Source: Georgenia faecalis
GTDB lineage: Bacteria; Actinomycetota; Actinomycetes; Actinomycetales; Actinomycetaceae
Reading direction: 5' to 3'
Length of the DNA stretch: 64,000 nucleotides
NCBI RefSeq assembly: GCF_003710105.1
Contig: NZ_CP033325.1
Coordinates: 682,001-746,000 of the forward strand
Shown: positions 52,482-62,981 of the stretch, in pieces
How the letters are laid out: each line of letters opens with the position of its first letter
Numbering within the stretch: position 1 is the stretch's first letter
Position numbers and translations under genes: made by a program
The notes under the pieces: generated by a model
What the model saw: the letters and a program-made list of their open reading frames with translations, nothing else
Told to the model about the DNA's origin: nothing
Database searches by the model: none

Positions 52482-53467
52482 TGGCGAACCTGCGCGCGGG
52501 CCTCATCGGCCTCGGGTCCATGGGGCGCCACCACGCCCGCGTCATCCGTGAGACGGAAGGGATGGACCTCGTCGCCATCGCCGACCCGGCGGGCGACAAG
52601 TTCGGCGTCGCGAAGGACCTCGAGGTCCTGCCCGACGTCGACGCCCTCATCGCCGCCGGCATCGACACCGCGATGGTCGCGGTGCCGACGGTCTACCACG
52701 AGGAGGTCGCGCTCAAGCTCGCCGCGGCCGGCGTGCACACGATGATCGAGAAGCCGATCGCGGCCGACGTCGAGGGTGGCCGCCGCGTCGCCGAGGCGTT
52801 CACGGAGGCCGGCCTCGTGGGCGCCGTCGGTTACGTCGAGCGGTGCAACCCCGCCATCCTCGAGCTGCGCCGCCGGCTCGCCGCGGGCGAGCTCGGGCAG
52901 GTCTACCAGATCCTCACCCGCCGCCAGGGCCCGTTCCCGGCGCGGATCTCCGACGTCGGCGTGGTCAAGGACCTCGCCACCCACGACATCGACCTCACCT
53001 CCTTCGTCGCGGGCAGCCCGTACCGCTCGGTCTACGCCCGGGTGACCCACCGCTCGGGGCGCGAGCACGAGGACATGGTCGTGGCCACCGGTGAGCTCGC
53101 CAACGGCACGATCGTCAACCACGTCGTCAACTGGCTCTCGCCGATGAAGGAGCGCCTCACGGTCGTCACCGGTGAGCGCGGGGCGTTCGTCGCGGACACG
53201 ATGAACATCGACCTCACCTTCTACGCCAACGGCACCATCCCCACCGAGTGGGAGCGGGTGGCCGCGTTCCGCGGGGTGACCGAGGGCGACGTCGTGCGGT
53301 ACGCGCTGGCCAAGCGTGAGCCCCTGCGGGTGGAGCAGGAGAACTTCCGCGACGCCGTGCTCGGGACCGGTCACGACATCGTCACCATGGCCGAGGGCGT
53401 GCACACGCTCACCGTCGTCGAGGCGATGCTCGCCTCGGCGGGCGAGGGTGCCGCCGTCACCGTCTGA
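52481..53467 (+). CDS. Gfo/Idh/MocA sugar dehydrogenase (WbpB/WlbA-like)
   Basis: This is an NAD(P)-dependent oxidoreductase of 328 residues. The N-terminal 'AGLIGLGSMGRHHARVI' is the Rossmann dinucleotide site and 'MIEKPIAADVEGGR' has the catalytic Lys of the Gfo/Idh/MocA family. 'KDLATHDIDLTSFVAG' carries the conserved Asp/His. It probably oxidises C3 of the UDP-sugar, making the ketone that the upstream aminotransferase uses. The ATG at 52481 overlaps the preceding stop (TGATG). An 18-bp hairpin follows 13 bases after its stop and ends the operon. A uronic acid-forming dehydrogenase is not present in the window, so the substrate could be UDP-GlcNAc or its uronate. Confidence 0.92.
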   Translation: MANLRAGLIGLGSMGRHHARVIRETEGMDLVAIADPAGDKFGVAKDLEVLPDVDALIAAGIDTAMVAVPTVYHEEVALKLAAAGVHTMIEKPIAADVEGGRRVAEAFTEAGLVGAVGYVERCNPAILELRRRLAAGELGQVYQILTRRQGPFPARISDVGVVKDLATHDIDLTSFVAGSPYRSVYARVTHRSGREHEDMVVATGELANGTIVNHVVNWLSPMKERLTVVTGERGAFVADTMNIDLTFYANGTIPTEWERVAAFRGVTEGDVVRYALAKREPLRVEQENFRDAVLGTGHDIVTMAEGVHTLTVVEAMLASAGEGAAVTV

Positions 53468-53479
53468 CGCCGCGACCCG

Positions 53480-53520
53480 GACGCCGGGCGCACGACCTGC
53501 GGGGTCGTGCGCCCGGCGTC
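53480..53520 (+). terminator. Perfect 18-bp hairpin ending the amino-sugar operon
   Basis: GACGCCGGGCGCACGACC (53480-53497) pairs without mismatch with GGTCGTGCGCCCGGCGTC (53503-53520) around a five-base loop, 13 bases after the dehydrogenase stop. A short TGTCGTT stretch follows. This is the strongest stem in the window. Confidence 0.85.
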
Positions 53521-53584
53521 TGTCGTTCACCGCACGGGATCGTCGTCGGGCACGTGAGGCGGGGGTCACGGTCCCTGCCGTGGA

Positions 53585-53608
53585 TGCAAAAGTGCGCTCT
53601 GTGCAAGA
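53585..53608. promoter_or_regulatory. Candidate operator of the TetR/MFS unit
   Basis: TGCAAAAGTGCGCTCTGTGCAAGA contains related half-elements TGCAAAA and TGCAAGA and a doubled GTGC. It overlaps the AAGAAT hexamer that would drive the regulator gene. Autoregulation by the TetR protein at this AT-richer site is likely, but the exact half-sites cannot be fixed by eye. Confidence 0.35.
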
Positions 53609-53610
53609 AT
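53605..53610 (+). promoter_or_regulatory. Candidate -10 element, leaderless TetR-gene transcript
   Basis: AAGAAT, a weak match to TAnnnT, ends seven bases before the GTG at 53618 and lacks a following ribosome-binding site. Confidence 0.35.
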
Positions 53611-53617
53611 TTTCCGG

Positions 53618-55914
<2,297 letters not shown>

Positions 55915-55940
55915 CGGCGCGGGGGCCTCGGCAGGGGCCC

Positions 55941-55958
55941 CGTAGACGGAGGTCTACG
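55941..55958. terminator. Small hairpin after the efflux gene
   Basis: CGTAGAC and GTCTACG pair perfectly around a four-base loop, 27 bases after the efflux-pump stop. Termination is likely; an operator for the downstream amidase gene is the alternative. Confidence 0.4.
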
Positions 55959-56062
55959 CCTGGGGGCGCCGGGCGCGGCTCACCATGGAGCACGCACCCT
56001 GCGGTGCAAAACTCCACGTGTCGCCGAAGTTCCTTCCCCCGCCGCGATCGGTAGGCCCCGCC

Positions 56063-58732
56063 GTGCACCTCTCCCGCCCCCGCCCCCTGGTTCTCCTCGC
56101 CGTCACCGCCCTCGCCCTGGGCGGCGCGGTACCGGCCGCCGCGGCCGCGGGGGGCGCCGACGACGGCCCGCCGCCCGCCGCCACCGTGCCCGACGCGCGA
56201 CCGGTGACGCCGGAGGTGGACCTCGTCGCCCTCGCCCCGGCCAGGGATGTGCCCGACGGCCTGGACGACGTGGCCGCCTTCCCGTCCGCCGCCGCCCGCA
56301 CGACGGCCCCGCGGGTGAGCACGGCGACCACGGCGACCGCGAGCGAGGTGGCCGTCGCGGGCGTGACCTGGCCGGCGGGCGACACGGACACGGTCACCGG
56401 TGTCTACCTGCGCAGCCGCACCGGCCGGACGTGGAGCGCGTGGGAGGCCGTCGAGGTCACCCCCGACGAGGACCTGCCCGAGTCCTCCACCGGCGGGACG
56501 GAGCCCATCGCCGTCATCGGTGCGGACGACGTCGAGGTCGCGGTCCTCGCCACCGGGCCGGTCCCCGAGGCCACGCTCGCCGTGTGGGACCCGGGCGAGT
56601 CCGAGGCCGACGCCCAGGCGGCCCTGCCCGCCGACGCCGGCGCCGGTGGTGCCCGCGCCGCGGCGCCGACCATCTTCAGCCGCGCCGACTGGGGCGCCGA
56701 CGAGTCCGTCCGCTTCGGCGAGGTGTCCTCCAACTCGGTGCGTGGCGTCGTCGTCCACCACACCGCCGGGTCGAACAGCTACAGCGCCGCGCAGGTCCCG
56801 GGCATCATCCGCGGGATCTACTCCTTCCACGCCATCACCCGCGGCTGGGGCGACGTGGGCTACAACGTCCTCGTCGACAAGTTCGGCCGGGCCTGGGAGG
56901 GGCGCTACGGCAGCCGTGACCAGGCCATCTGGGGGGCGCACGCCTCCCCGTACAACTCGACGATGTTCGGCATCTCCGTCATGGGCAACTTCGACCAGGT
57001 CGCCGTCCCCGAGGCCGCCATGACCACCGTCGCCCGCGTGACGGCGTGGATGTTCGACCGGCACGGCATCCCGGCCCGCGGACGCACGACGATCGACGGC
57101 GTCACCCTCGACCGCGTGGTCGGCCACCGCGACGTCGCCTCGACGTCCTGCCCCGGCCAGTACTTCTACCCCCGGCTCGACGAGCTCACCGACCGGATCG
57201 CCGCCTACCAGACGGACCTCGGGGACCGCAGCCTCGACCGGGACCTCACCGGTGACGGCGTCCCCGACGTCGTCGCCCGCGTCGGCGACGACGTGCGCCT
57301 CGCGGCCGGGACCCGGGGGGACGGCCTCGTCTCGGGCGGGCGCGTCGGGACCGCCTGGGACCCCGCCCGCACGATCGACGCCGGTGACTGGGACGGCAAC
57401 GGCACGGGCGACCTCATGCTCACCGACGCGGCCGGTCGCCTGTGGTTCTACGCCGGCCTCCCCGGCGGCGGGTGGGCCGCGCAGCGGCAGATCGGCCAGG
57501 GGTGGCAGATCGTCGACCTCGTCGCGGCCGGGCACGACTGGGACGGCGACGGCGACCCGGACCTCCTCGCGCGGCGCACCGCCGACGGGACGCTCTGGCT
57601 CTACCCCGGGAACGGGAGCGGCGGCTTCGCGGCGGCCCGCCAGGTGGGGCAGGGCTGGGGCGGCATGAACCTCCTGGCGATGGTCGGGACCCCCGGGGCG
57701 CCGGCGCTGGCCGCGCGGACCGCGGCCGGCGAGCTGAGGATCTACCGCGGCGACGGCGCGGGCGGCTTCGAGCCGGCGCCCACGGTCGCGGGGAGTGGGT
57801 GGCAGGTGATGCGCACCCTCGTGGGCGTCGGCGACCGGACCGGTGACGGCGTCGGCGACGTCCTCGCCCTCGACACCGGCGGCACCCTGTGGCAGTACCC
57901 CGGCAGCAGCCGGGGCGGGTTCGGTGCCCGGACCGCTGTGACCACCGGGTGGGGCGGCGTCCGCGCCGCCGCGCGGGTGCTCGACGGCGCGGCGACGACC
58001 GGGCTGCTCGCGGTCGGCTCGGGCGGCGACCTCGTGCGCTGGACCTTCGGCGGGGACCCGGGGCTACGCGCCCCGGCGGCCAGCGGCGTCCGTCTGGCCT
58101 CCTCGGACCTCGACGTCACCCCGGTCGGCGACTGGGACGGGGACGGCCTCGCCGACCTCGCCGTGCGCCAGGCCAACGGCAACCTCATGCTCCACCGCGG
58201 CACCGGGGCCGGGCGCTTCGCCGCCACCGGCACGCGGGTCGGCACGGGCTGGGCGGGGTTCGAGGCCATCGCCGGCGCGGGCGACTGGGTGGGCGACGGG
58301 ACCCCGGGGATCCTCGGCTACGACGAGGACACCGGCGACGTGTGGCTCTACCCCGGTACGGGCGACGGCGGCTTCCGGCGGCGCATCGAGATCGGTGACG
58401 GGCTCGACGGGTACGACGCGTTCGTCAACGCCGGCCACTGGAGCGGGTCGGGCGTGCCCGACCTCCTCATGCGCGGCGACACCTCCCGCAACCTCTTCCT
58501 CTGGCCGGGCAACGGTCCGGGCCTGCTGCTCGACCGGCGCCAGGTGGGCCAGGCGTGGGGCGGCATGGTCCACCTCGTCGGCGTCGGGGACCTCGACGGC
58601 GACGCCGTCCCGGACGTCCTCGCCGTCGACGGTGCCCGGCGGACGTGGCTCTACCCGGGGACGGGCGACGGCGGCTTCCGGGCCGCCGTGGACCTCGGGC
58701 CGCTGGCCGCGGGGGTGACGGCGCTGAGCTGA
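56063..58732 (+). CDS. Secreted N-acetylmuramoyl-L-alanine amidase with FG-GAP/VCBS repeats
   Basis: This is an 889-residue exported protein. Signal peptide: basic start, then 'PLVLLAVTALALGGAVPAAAAA'. An extended region of about 180 residues leads to an amidase_2/PGRP domain (about residues 205-375), with zinc ligands His233 ('VVHHTAGSNSYS') and His355 ('VGHRDVASTSCPG') and Cys363 as the third ligand. It should cut the bond between muramic acid and the stem peptide. The remaining ~500 residues are nine or ten FG-GAP-type repeats ('GDWDGDG', 'LWLYPGNGSGGF'), probable calcium-binding propeller blades that may bind glycans. The GTG at 56063 puts the signal peptide at the N-terminus; an upstream ATG at 55985 would add 26 residues. 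Confidence 0.92.
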   Translation: MHLSRPRPLVLLAVTALALGGAVPAAAAAGGADDGPPPAATVPDARPVTPEVDLVALAPARDVPDGLDDVAAFPSAAARTTAPRVSTATTATASEVAVAGVTWPAGDTDTVTGVYLRSRTGRTWSAWEAVEVTPDEDLPESSTGGTEPIAVIGADDVEVAVLATGPVPEATLAVWDPGESEADAQAALPADAGAGGARAAAPTIFSRADWGADESVRFGEVSSNSVRGVVVHHTAGSNSYSAAQVPGIIRGIYSFHAITRGWGDVGYNVLVDKFGRAWEGRYGSRDQAIWGAHASPYNSTMFGISVMGNFDQVAVPEAAMTTVARVTAWMFDRHGIPARGRTTIDGVTLDRVVGHRDVASTSCPGQYFYPRLDELTDRIAAYQTDLGDRSLDRDLTGDGVPDVVARVGDDVRLAAGTRGDGLVSGGRVGTAWDPARTIDAGDWDGNGTGDLMLTDAAGRLWFYAGLPGGGWAAQRQIGQGWQIVDLVAAGHDWDGDGDPDLLARRTADGTLWLYPGNGSGGFAAARQVGQGWGGMNLLAMVGTPGAPALAARTAAGELRIYRGDGAGGFEPAPTVAGSGWQVMRTLVGVGDRTGDGVGDVLALDTGGTLWQYPGSSRGGFGARTAVTTGWGGVRAAARVLDGAATTGLLAVGSGGDLVRWTFGGDPGLRAPAASGVRLASSDLDVTPVGDWDGDGLADLAVRQANGNLMLHRGTGAGRFAATGTRVGTGWAGFEAIAGAGDWVGDGTPGILGYDEDTGDVWLYPGTGDGGFRRRIEIGDGLDGYDAFVNAGHWSGSGVPDLLMRGDTSRNLFLWPGNGPGLLLDRRQVGQAWGGMVHLVGVGDLDGDAVPDVLAVDGARRTWLYPGTGDGGFRAAVDLGPLAAGVTALS
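57236..58700 (+). repeat. FG-GAP/VCBS repeat array in the amidase gene
   Basis: About nine or ten units of roughly 50 residues each contain an Asp-rich loop (GDWDGDG or a variant) and a Leu-Tyr-Pro-Gly-(Asn/Thr)-Gly strand. DNA identity is high between some units: GGGACGGGCGACGGCGGCTT at 58659-58678 closely resembles the segment near 58357. Recent internal duplication or gene conversion is likely. Confidence 0.8.
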
Positions 58733-58791
58733 GCGTGCCGCCACAGCAGTTAAGGTCGAGTCGGCCTGACTGAACGGACGACGGAGGACAC

Positions 58792-59958
58792 GTGGCTCAG
58801 CCCGCACGCCGACTCTCGGTGGTGCTCGCCACCCGCATCTTCCAGCCAGAGCCGGCGGCCGCGTCGTTGCGGCTCAGCGCGCTGGTGAGCGAACTGGCGG
58901 CTGCGGGTCACCGGGTGCGGGTCCTCACGACCACCGTCCCCGGCGGCGAGGAGTACGTCCCTCCGCCGGGCGTGGAGGTGCGCCGGTGGCCGGTCCTCAG
59001 GGACGCCGCGGGCTACGTGCGGGGCTACGTCCAGTACCTCAGCTTCGACGTGCCCCTCGCGGTGCGGCTGCTGCTGACGCGCCGGCCCGATGTCGTCGTC
59101 GTCGAGCCGCCGCCCACCACGGGCGCGGTGGTCGCGCTGGTCTGCGCGCTCCGGCGCATTCCCTACGTGTACTACGCCGCGGACGTATGGTCGGACGCCG
59201 TCCGTGCGGCGGGCGTCGCTCCGGTGGTGGCGCGCGTTCTCCGGTTCGTCGAGCGTTCCGTCATGCGCGGTGCCCGGGGAGTGCTCGCCACCTCGGCGGG
59301 GGTGGCGGCGCGCCTCGACGCGCTCGGCGTGCGCTCGGGCGTGGTGGCCGTCGGCAACGGCATCGACGTCGAGACCTTCACGCCGGACGGGCCCGCCGAG
59401 GCGCCTGGGGCGCCCTACCTCGTCTATACCGGTACCGCCTCGGAGGTGCACGGTGCCGACGTCTTCACCCGCGCCATGGGCCGCGTCCTCGCCGAGCGGC
59501 CGGAGGCCCGCCTGGTCTTCGTCGGCCAGGGCAGTGACGTCGGCCGCATGCAGGCCCAGGCCGCCGACTACCCGCCCGGGGCCGTGGAGTTCCTGCCGAG
59601 GATGCCCCCGGAGCGCACGGCGCGCTGGATCCGGGGCGCTCACGCCGCACTCGCCTCCGTGCTGCCCGGCGACTACGGGTTCGCGTTCCCCAGCAAGGTG
59701 TACGCGGCGGCGGCCTGCGGGACGCCGGTGATCTTCGCCGGGGCCGGGCCGGCGCGTGAGCTCGTCGCCCGCGGTGGGCTCGGCACGGTCACCGACCACG
59801 ACGTCGACGCGGTCGCCGCCGCGATGATCGACGCGCTCGGCCGCGACATGGACGCGGCCGACCGGGACCGCCGCGCCCGCTGGGCGGCTGAGAACGTCTC
59901 GGCCTCCGCCGTCGCCCGCGACGCCGTGGCGGTCGTCGAGGCCGCCGCGGGACGGTGA
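58792..59958 (+). CDS. GT4-family glycosyltransferase
   Basis: This is a 388-residue GT-B enzyme. The N-terminal acceptor domain begins 'VVLATRIFQPEPAAASLRLS', typical of GT4 enzymes that act in exopolysaccharide synthesis. The C-terminal donor-binding domain has 'PYLVYTGTASEVHGADV', 'RLVFVGQGSDVGRMQAQA' and 'FPSKVYAAAACGTPVIFAG', where a conserved Glu is replaced by Lys-Val in the 'SKVYAA' pattern of this subgroup. It is probably cytoplasmic or membrane-associated. The GTG at 58792 follows ACGGAGGA. It is the first of a set of sugar-polymer genes that continues past the window edge. Confidence 0.9.
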   Translation: MAQPARRLSVVLATRIFQPEPAAASLRLSALVSELAAAGHRVRVLTTTVPGGEEYVPPPGVEVRRWPVLRDAAGYVRGYVQYLSFDVPLAVRLLLTRRPDVVVVEPPPTTGAVVALVCALRRIPYVYYAADVWSDAVRAAGVAPVVARVLRFVERSVMRGARGVLATSAGVAARLDALGVRSGVVAVGNGIDVETFTPDGPAEAPGAPYLVYTGTASEVHGADVFTRAMGRVLAERPEARLVFVGQGSDVGRMQAQAADYPPGAVEFLPRMPPERTARWIRGAHAALASVLPGDYGFAFPSKVYAAAACGTPVIFAGAGPARELVARGGLGTVTDHDVDAVAAAMIDALGRDMDAADRDRRARWAAENVSASAVARDAVAVVEAAAGR

Positions 59959-60117
59959 CGCTCGCGGCGGCGAGCCGAGCCGCCGAGGCGTGCGGGCCGC
60001 CCGCGCGCGGGGACCGCCTGGCACCCGACCCGGCGCCCGCAGCCGGACCCGTATCCTCGGATATCGACGACTGGAGGCACGGGTGATGGGTATGGAGCAC
60101 GACCGCGGGCGGACGGC

Positions 60118-61896
60118 ATGACGAGGATCATCGCCACGCTGCGCCAGCTGCTGCCCCTCCTGCCGGCATCCGCCCGCCGCTTCCTCGTCGGCTACGCCGT
60201 CGGGTCGAGCGCGCTGGCCCTGCTCGACATCGCGGCGCTGGGCCTGCTCGCCCTCGCCGCGACCCCGATGATCCAGGGGGACCCCGTCAACCTCCCCCTC
60301 GTCGGCGAGATCGGGCCGTCGGGGTACATCTGGCTCATCGCGGCCGTCTGCGTGCTCATCGCCGTCAAGAGCATGGGCCTGCTCGCGCTCCAGTGGGTGC
60401 TCACCCGGCGGATGGCCCACTACGAGCTCGTCGTCGGTGACCGCCTGTTCCAGGCCTACATCGCCGCGCCGTGGACGGAACGGCTGCGCCGCAACTCCAA
60501 CGAGCTCGTCCGGATGGCCGACATCGGCATCGCCAACACGACGGGCGGGGTGCTCCTCCCGGTGGCGACGCTCCCGGTCGAGGTCATGACGTCGATCTCC
60601 GTGCTCGTCGTGCTCGTCGTGGCCCAACCCGTCACCGCCGCCATCACGCTCGTCTATCTCGGCGCCATCGCGGCCCTGCTCTACTTCGTCCTCTCCCGCA
60701 AGGCGCTCGTCGCCGGGCGCGTCAACCGCGACTACTCCTTCCGGGTGAACACCCTGGTCTCGGAGATGGTGGCCACGCTCAAGGAGATCACCCTGCGCGG
60801 CAAGACGCGGGAGGTCGCCGCCGTCGTGCACGACAACCGCACGCACGCCGTGCGGGGGCGGGCGAACATCCACTTCCTCAACGCCGTACCCAAGTTCGTC
60901 CTCGAGGTGGCCATCATCGGCGGTTTCATCCTCGTAGGCGGTGTGGCCTACCTCACCGGCGGGGCTGCGGCCGCGATCACCGCCGTCGCCATGTTCGCCG
61001 TCGCCGGGTTCCGGATGGTCCCCTCGCTCACCCGGGTGCAGGCGCTCATCACCCAGATGACGTCGAACCTCCCGCACGCCGAGGCGGTGATCGCGGACAT
61101 CCGGGACGCCCAGCGCTACGTCGCGGAGGCGGAGACCGTCGGGCACGAGGCCATCGGCCACGAGCCCCGCCAGCTCGTCCTCGACGGGGTCTCGTTCGCC
61201 TACCCGACCGCCGACGAGCCCGCGGTGCGCGACATCGACCTCGTCATCCCGATGGGGAGCTCGCTCGCGCTCGTCGGGGCGTCCGGCGCCGGCAAGTCGA
61301 CCCTGGTCGACATCCTCCTCGGGCTCCTCGTCCCGTCGAGCGGGCGCATCATGCTCGACGACCGGCCGCTCACCGACGTCCTCGCCGCCTGGCGGGCGCG
61401 GGTCGGTTACGTGCCGCAGGACGTCAGCCTGTTCGACGCGACCGTCGCCCAGAACGTCGCGCTCACGTGGGGCACCGACATCGACGAGGAGCGGGTGCGA
61501 TCGGCCCTCGCGCGCGCGCAGCTGCTCGAGACGATCGACGCCCGGCCCGGCGGGATCCACGCCCGCGTGGGGGAGCGCGGGCTCGCGCTCTCCGGCGGGC
61601 AGCGCCAGCGCCTGGGGATCGCGCGCGCGCTCTACGCCGACCCCCTCGTCCTCGTCATGGACGAGGCGACGAGCGCGCTGGACACCGCCACCGAGGATGC
61701 CGTGGCACGCGCGATCCGCGACCTGCACGGCGAGGTCACCGTCATCTCCGTCGCGCACCGCCTCTCGACCGTGCGCCACAGCGACCAGGTCTGCTTCATG
61801 GCGGACAGCCGCATTGCCGCGCGCGGCACCTTCGACGAGGTCGTCGCCGCGGCGCCTGAGTTCGCCCGGCAGGCCGCGCTCGCGGGGCTCGTGTGA
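60118..61896 (+). CDS. ABC transporter, fused membrane and ATPase domains (PglK/MsbA-like)
   Basis: This is a 592-residue half-transporter. Six membrane helices span about residues 20-320 (for example 'FLVGYAVGSSALALLDIAAL', 'VLVVLVVAQPVTAAITLVYL'). The ATPase domain follows, with Walker A 'GASGAGKST', signature 'LSGGQRQRLG' and Walker B 'VLVMDEATSALD'. As a homodimer it would move a lipid-linked oligosaccharide or another bulky lipid across the membrane. Its position between glycosyltransferase genes favours a flippase of the PglK type. The ATG at 60118 has only GGGCGGA as a weak ribosome-binding site. A TATCCT hexamer at 60052-60057 may be the promoter. Confidence 0.92.
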   Translation: MTRIIATLRQLLPLLPASARRFLVGYAVGSSALALLDIAALGLLALAATPMIQGDPVNLPLVGEIGPSGYIWLIAAVCVLIAVKSMGLLALQWVLTRRMAHYELVVGDRLFQAYIAAPWTERLRRNSNELVRMADIGIANTTGGVLLPVATLPVEVMTSISVLVVLVVAQPVTAAITLVYLGAIAALLYFVLSRKALVAGRVNRDYSFRVNTLVSEMVATLKEITLRGKTREVAAVVHDNRTHAVRGRANIHFLNAVPKFVLEVAIIGGFILVGGVAYLTGGAAAAITAVAMFAVAGFRMVPSLTRVQALITQMTSNLPHAEAVIADIRDAQRYVAEAETVGHEAIGHEPRQLVLDGVSFAYPTADEPAVRDIDLVIPMGSSLALVGASGAGKSTLVDILLGLLVPSSGRIMLDDRPLTDVLAAWRARVGYVPQDVSLFDATVAQNVALTWGTDIDEERVRSALARAQLLETIDARPGGIHARVGERGLALSGGQRQRLGIARALYADPLVLVMDEATSALDTATEDAVARAIRDLHGEVTVISVAHRLSTVRHSDQVCFMADSRIAARGTFDEVVAAAPEFARQAALAGLV

Positions 61897-62981
61897 GCAC
61901 CCCGGACATCGACGCGGTTGTCGCGGTCCATCACATCGAGCGGCCGTTCGTCCGCTGCGTCGCCTCCATGGTGGACGGGGCGGCTGGCCGGGTGCGGGTG
62001 ACTCTCGCCTGCCACGAGCTCGACGCCGATGCCGTCGGCGCGCAGCTCCCGGACCGGTTGCGGCCGCATGTCCGCCTCCTCGAGGTGCGCGACGGCCTGC
62101 GCAGCCCGGCCGGTCCCTTCAACGCCGGGCTCGACGCCGCCGAGGCCCCCTTCGTCGCCATCGCGGGCTCCGACGACTTCGTCGAGCCGGGAGCGCTGCC
62201 CGCGTGGGCCGACCTCGCTTCCTCGCTCGGCTCTGACGCCGTCCTCGCGCGGATCCGGCGCCAGGACGGTCCGGCGGTCCGCACGCCCCGCGTGCGCCCG
62301 GGGCGCTGGCGCGACCTCGACCTCGTCAAGGACCGGCTGGCCTACCGGACCGCGCCCCTGGGCCTCCTGCGCCGCGCAACGCTCGACGAGCTTGGCCTGC
62401 GCCTCACGGCCGGCCTCCCCTCGGGGGAGGACATCGCGTTCACCGCGCAGCTGTGGTCCGAGGCGCGGGTCGACCTCGCCCGGTCCGCGCCCGCCTACGT
62501 CGTCGGGCTCGACGCCAAGGACCGCACGACCGCGGTCCGGCGGCCGGTGGAGGTCGAGCTGCGCCCCATCGAGCACCTGCTCGAGCAACCGTTCTTCCGC
62601 CGGCTGGCGGCCGGGCAGCGCCGCGCGCTGGCCGTCAAGGCCGTGCGCATCCACGTGCTCGGCGCCGTGCTCGCCCGCACGGGCCCCGGCGCGTGGGACG
62701 AGGCGCAGGTGGCGTGGCTGCGGACGTTGGCCGAGCGCTGCGTGGACGCGGCGCCGGACGTCCTGCGTCCCTTCAACCGCGCCGACCGTGCCCTCCTGGA
62801 GGTCGTGCGGGACGCGTCCTCCACGCCGGCATCCCTTGCGGCGGCCGCCGCGTCCCGCGGTGGCGCCGGCCGCTGGGACGCCCTCCTCACCCCGCGCCCG
62901 CAGGACAACGCCGACCGCGAGTCGACCCTGCGGTACTACGCGGCCGAGGCCCTCGACCGGCGCGTGCCCGCCGCGCGGTAG
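61893..62981 (+). CDS. GT2-family glycosyltransferase
   Basis: This is a 362-residue protein. The first ~200 residues are a GT-A fold: 'DAVVAVHHIERPFVRCVASM' starts it, 'FNAGLDAAEAPFVAIAGSDDFVE' has the DxD-like Asp-Asp pair, and 'LPSGEDIAFTAQLWSEA' is the conserved acceptor-side Glu-Asp. The C-terminal ~150 residues are helical and not recognisable. The GTG at 61893 overlaps the stop of the ABC transporter gene by four bases, so it is co-translated with the exporter. Its last 46 bases overlap the end of the convergent glycosyltransferase gene. Confidence 0.88.
   Translation: MSTPDIDAVVAVHHIERPFVRCVASMVDGAAGRVRVTLACHELDADAVGAQLPDRLRPHVRLLEVRDGLRSPAGPFNAGLDAAEAPFVAIAGSDDFVEPGALPAWADLASSLGSDAVLARIRRQDGPAVRTPRVRPGRWRDLDLVKDRLAYRTAPLGLLRRATLDELGLRLTAGLPSGEDIAFTAQLWSEARVDLARSAPAYVVGLDAKDRTTAVRRPVEVELRPIEHLLEQPFFRRLAAGQRRALAVKAVRIHVLGAVLARTGPGAWDEAQVAWLRTLAERCVDAAPDVLRPFNRADRALLEVVRDASSTPASLAAAAASRGGAGRWDALLTPRPQDNADRESTLRYYAAEALDRRVPAAR

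Noticed and set aside
55985-56062. Upstream ATG for the amidase
   Set aside because: It would bury the signal peptide behind 26 extra residues; the GTG at 56063 places it at the N-terminus.
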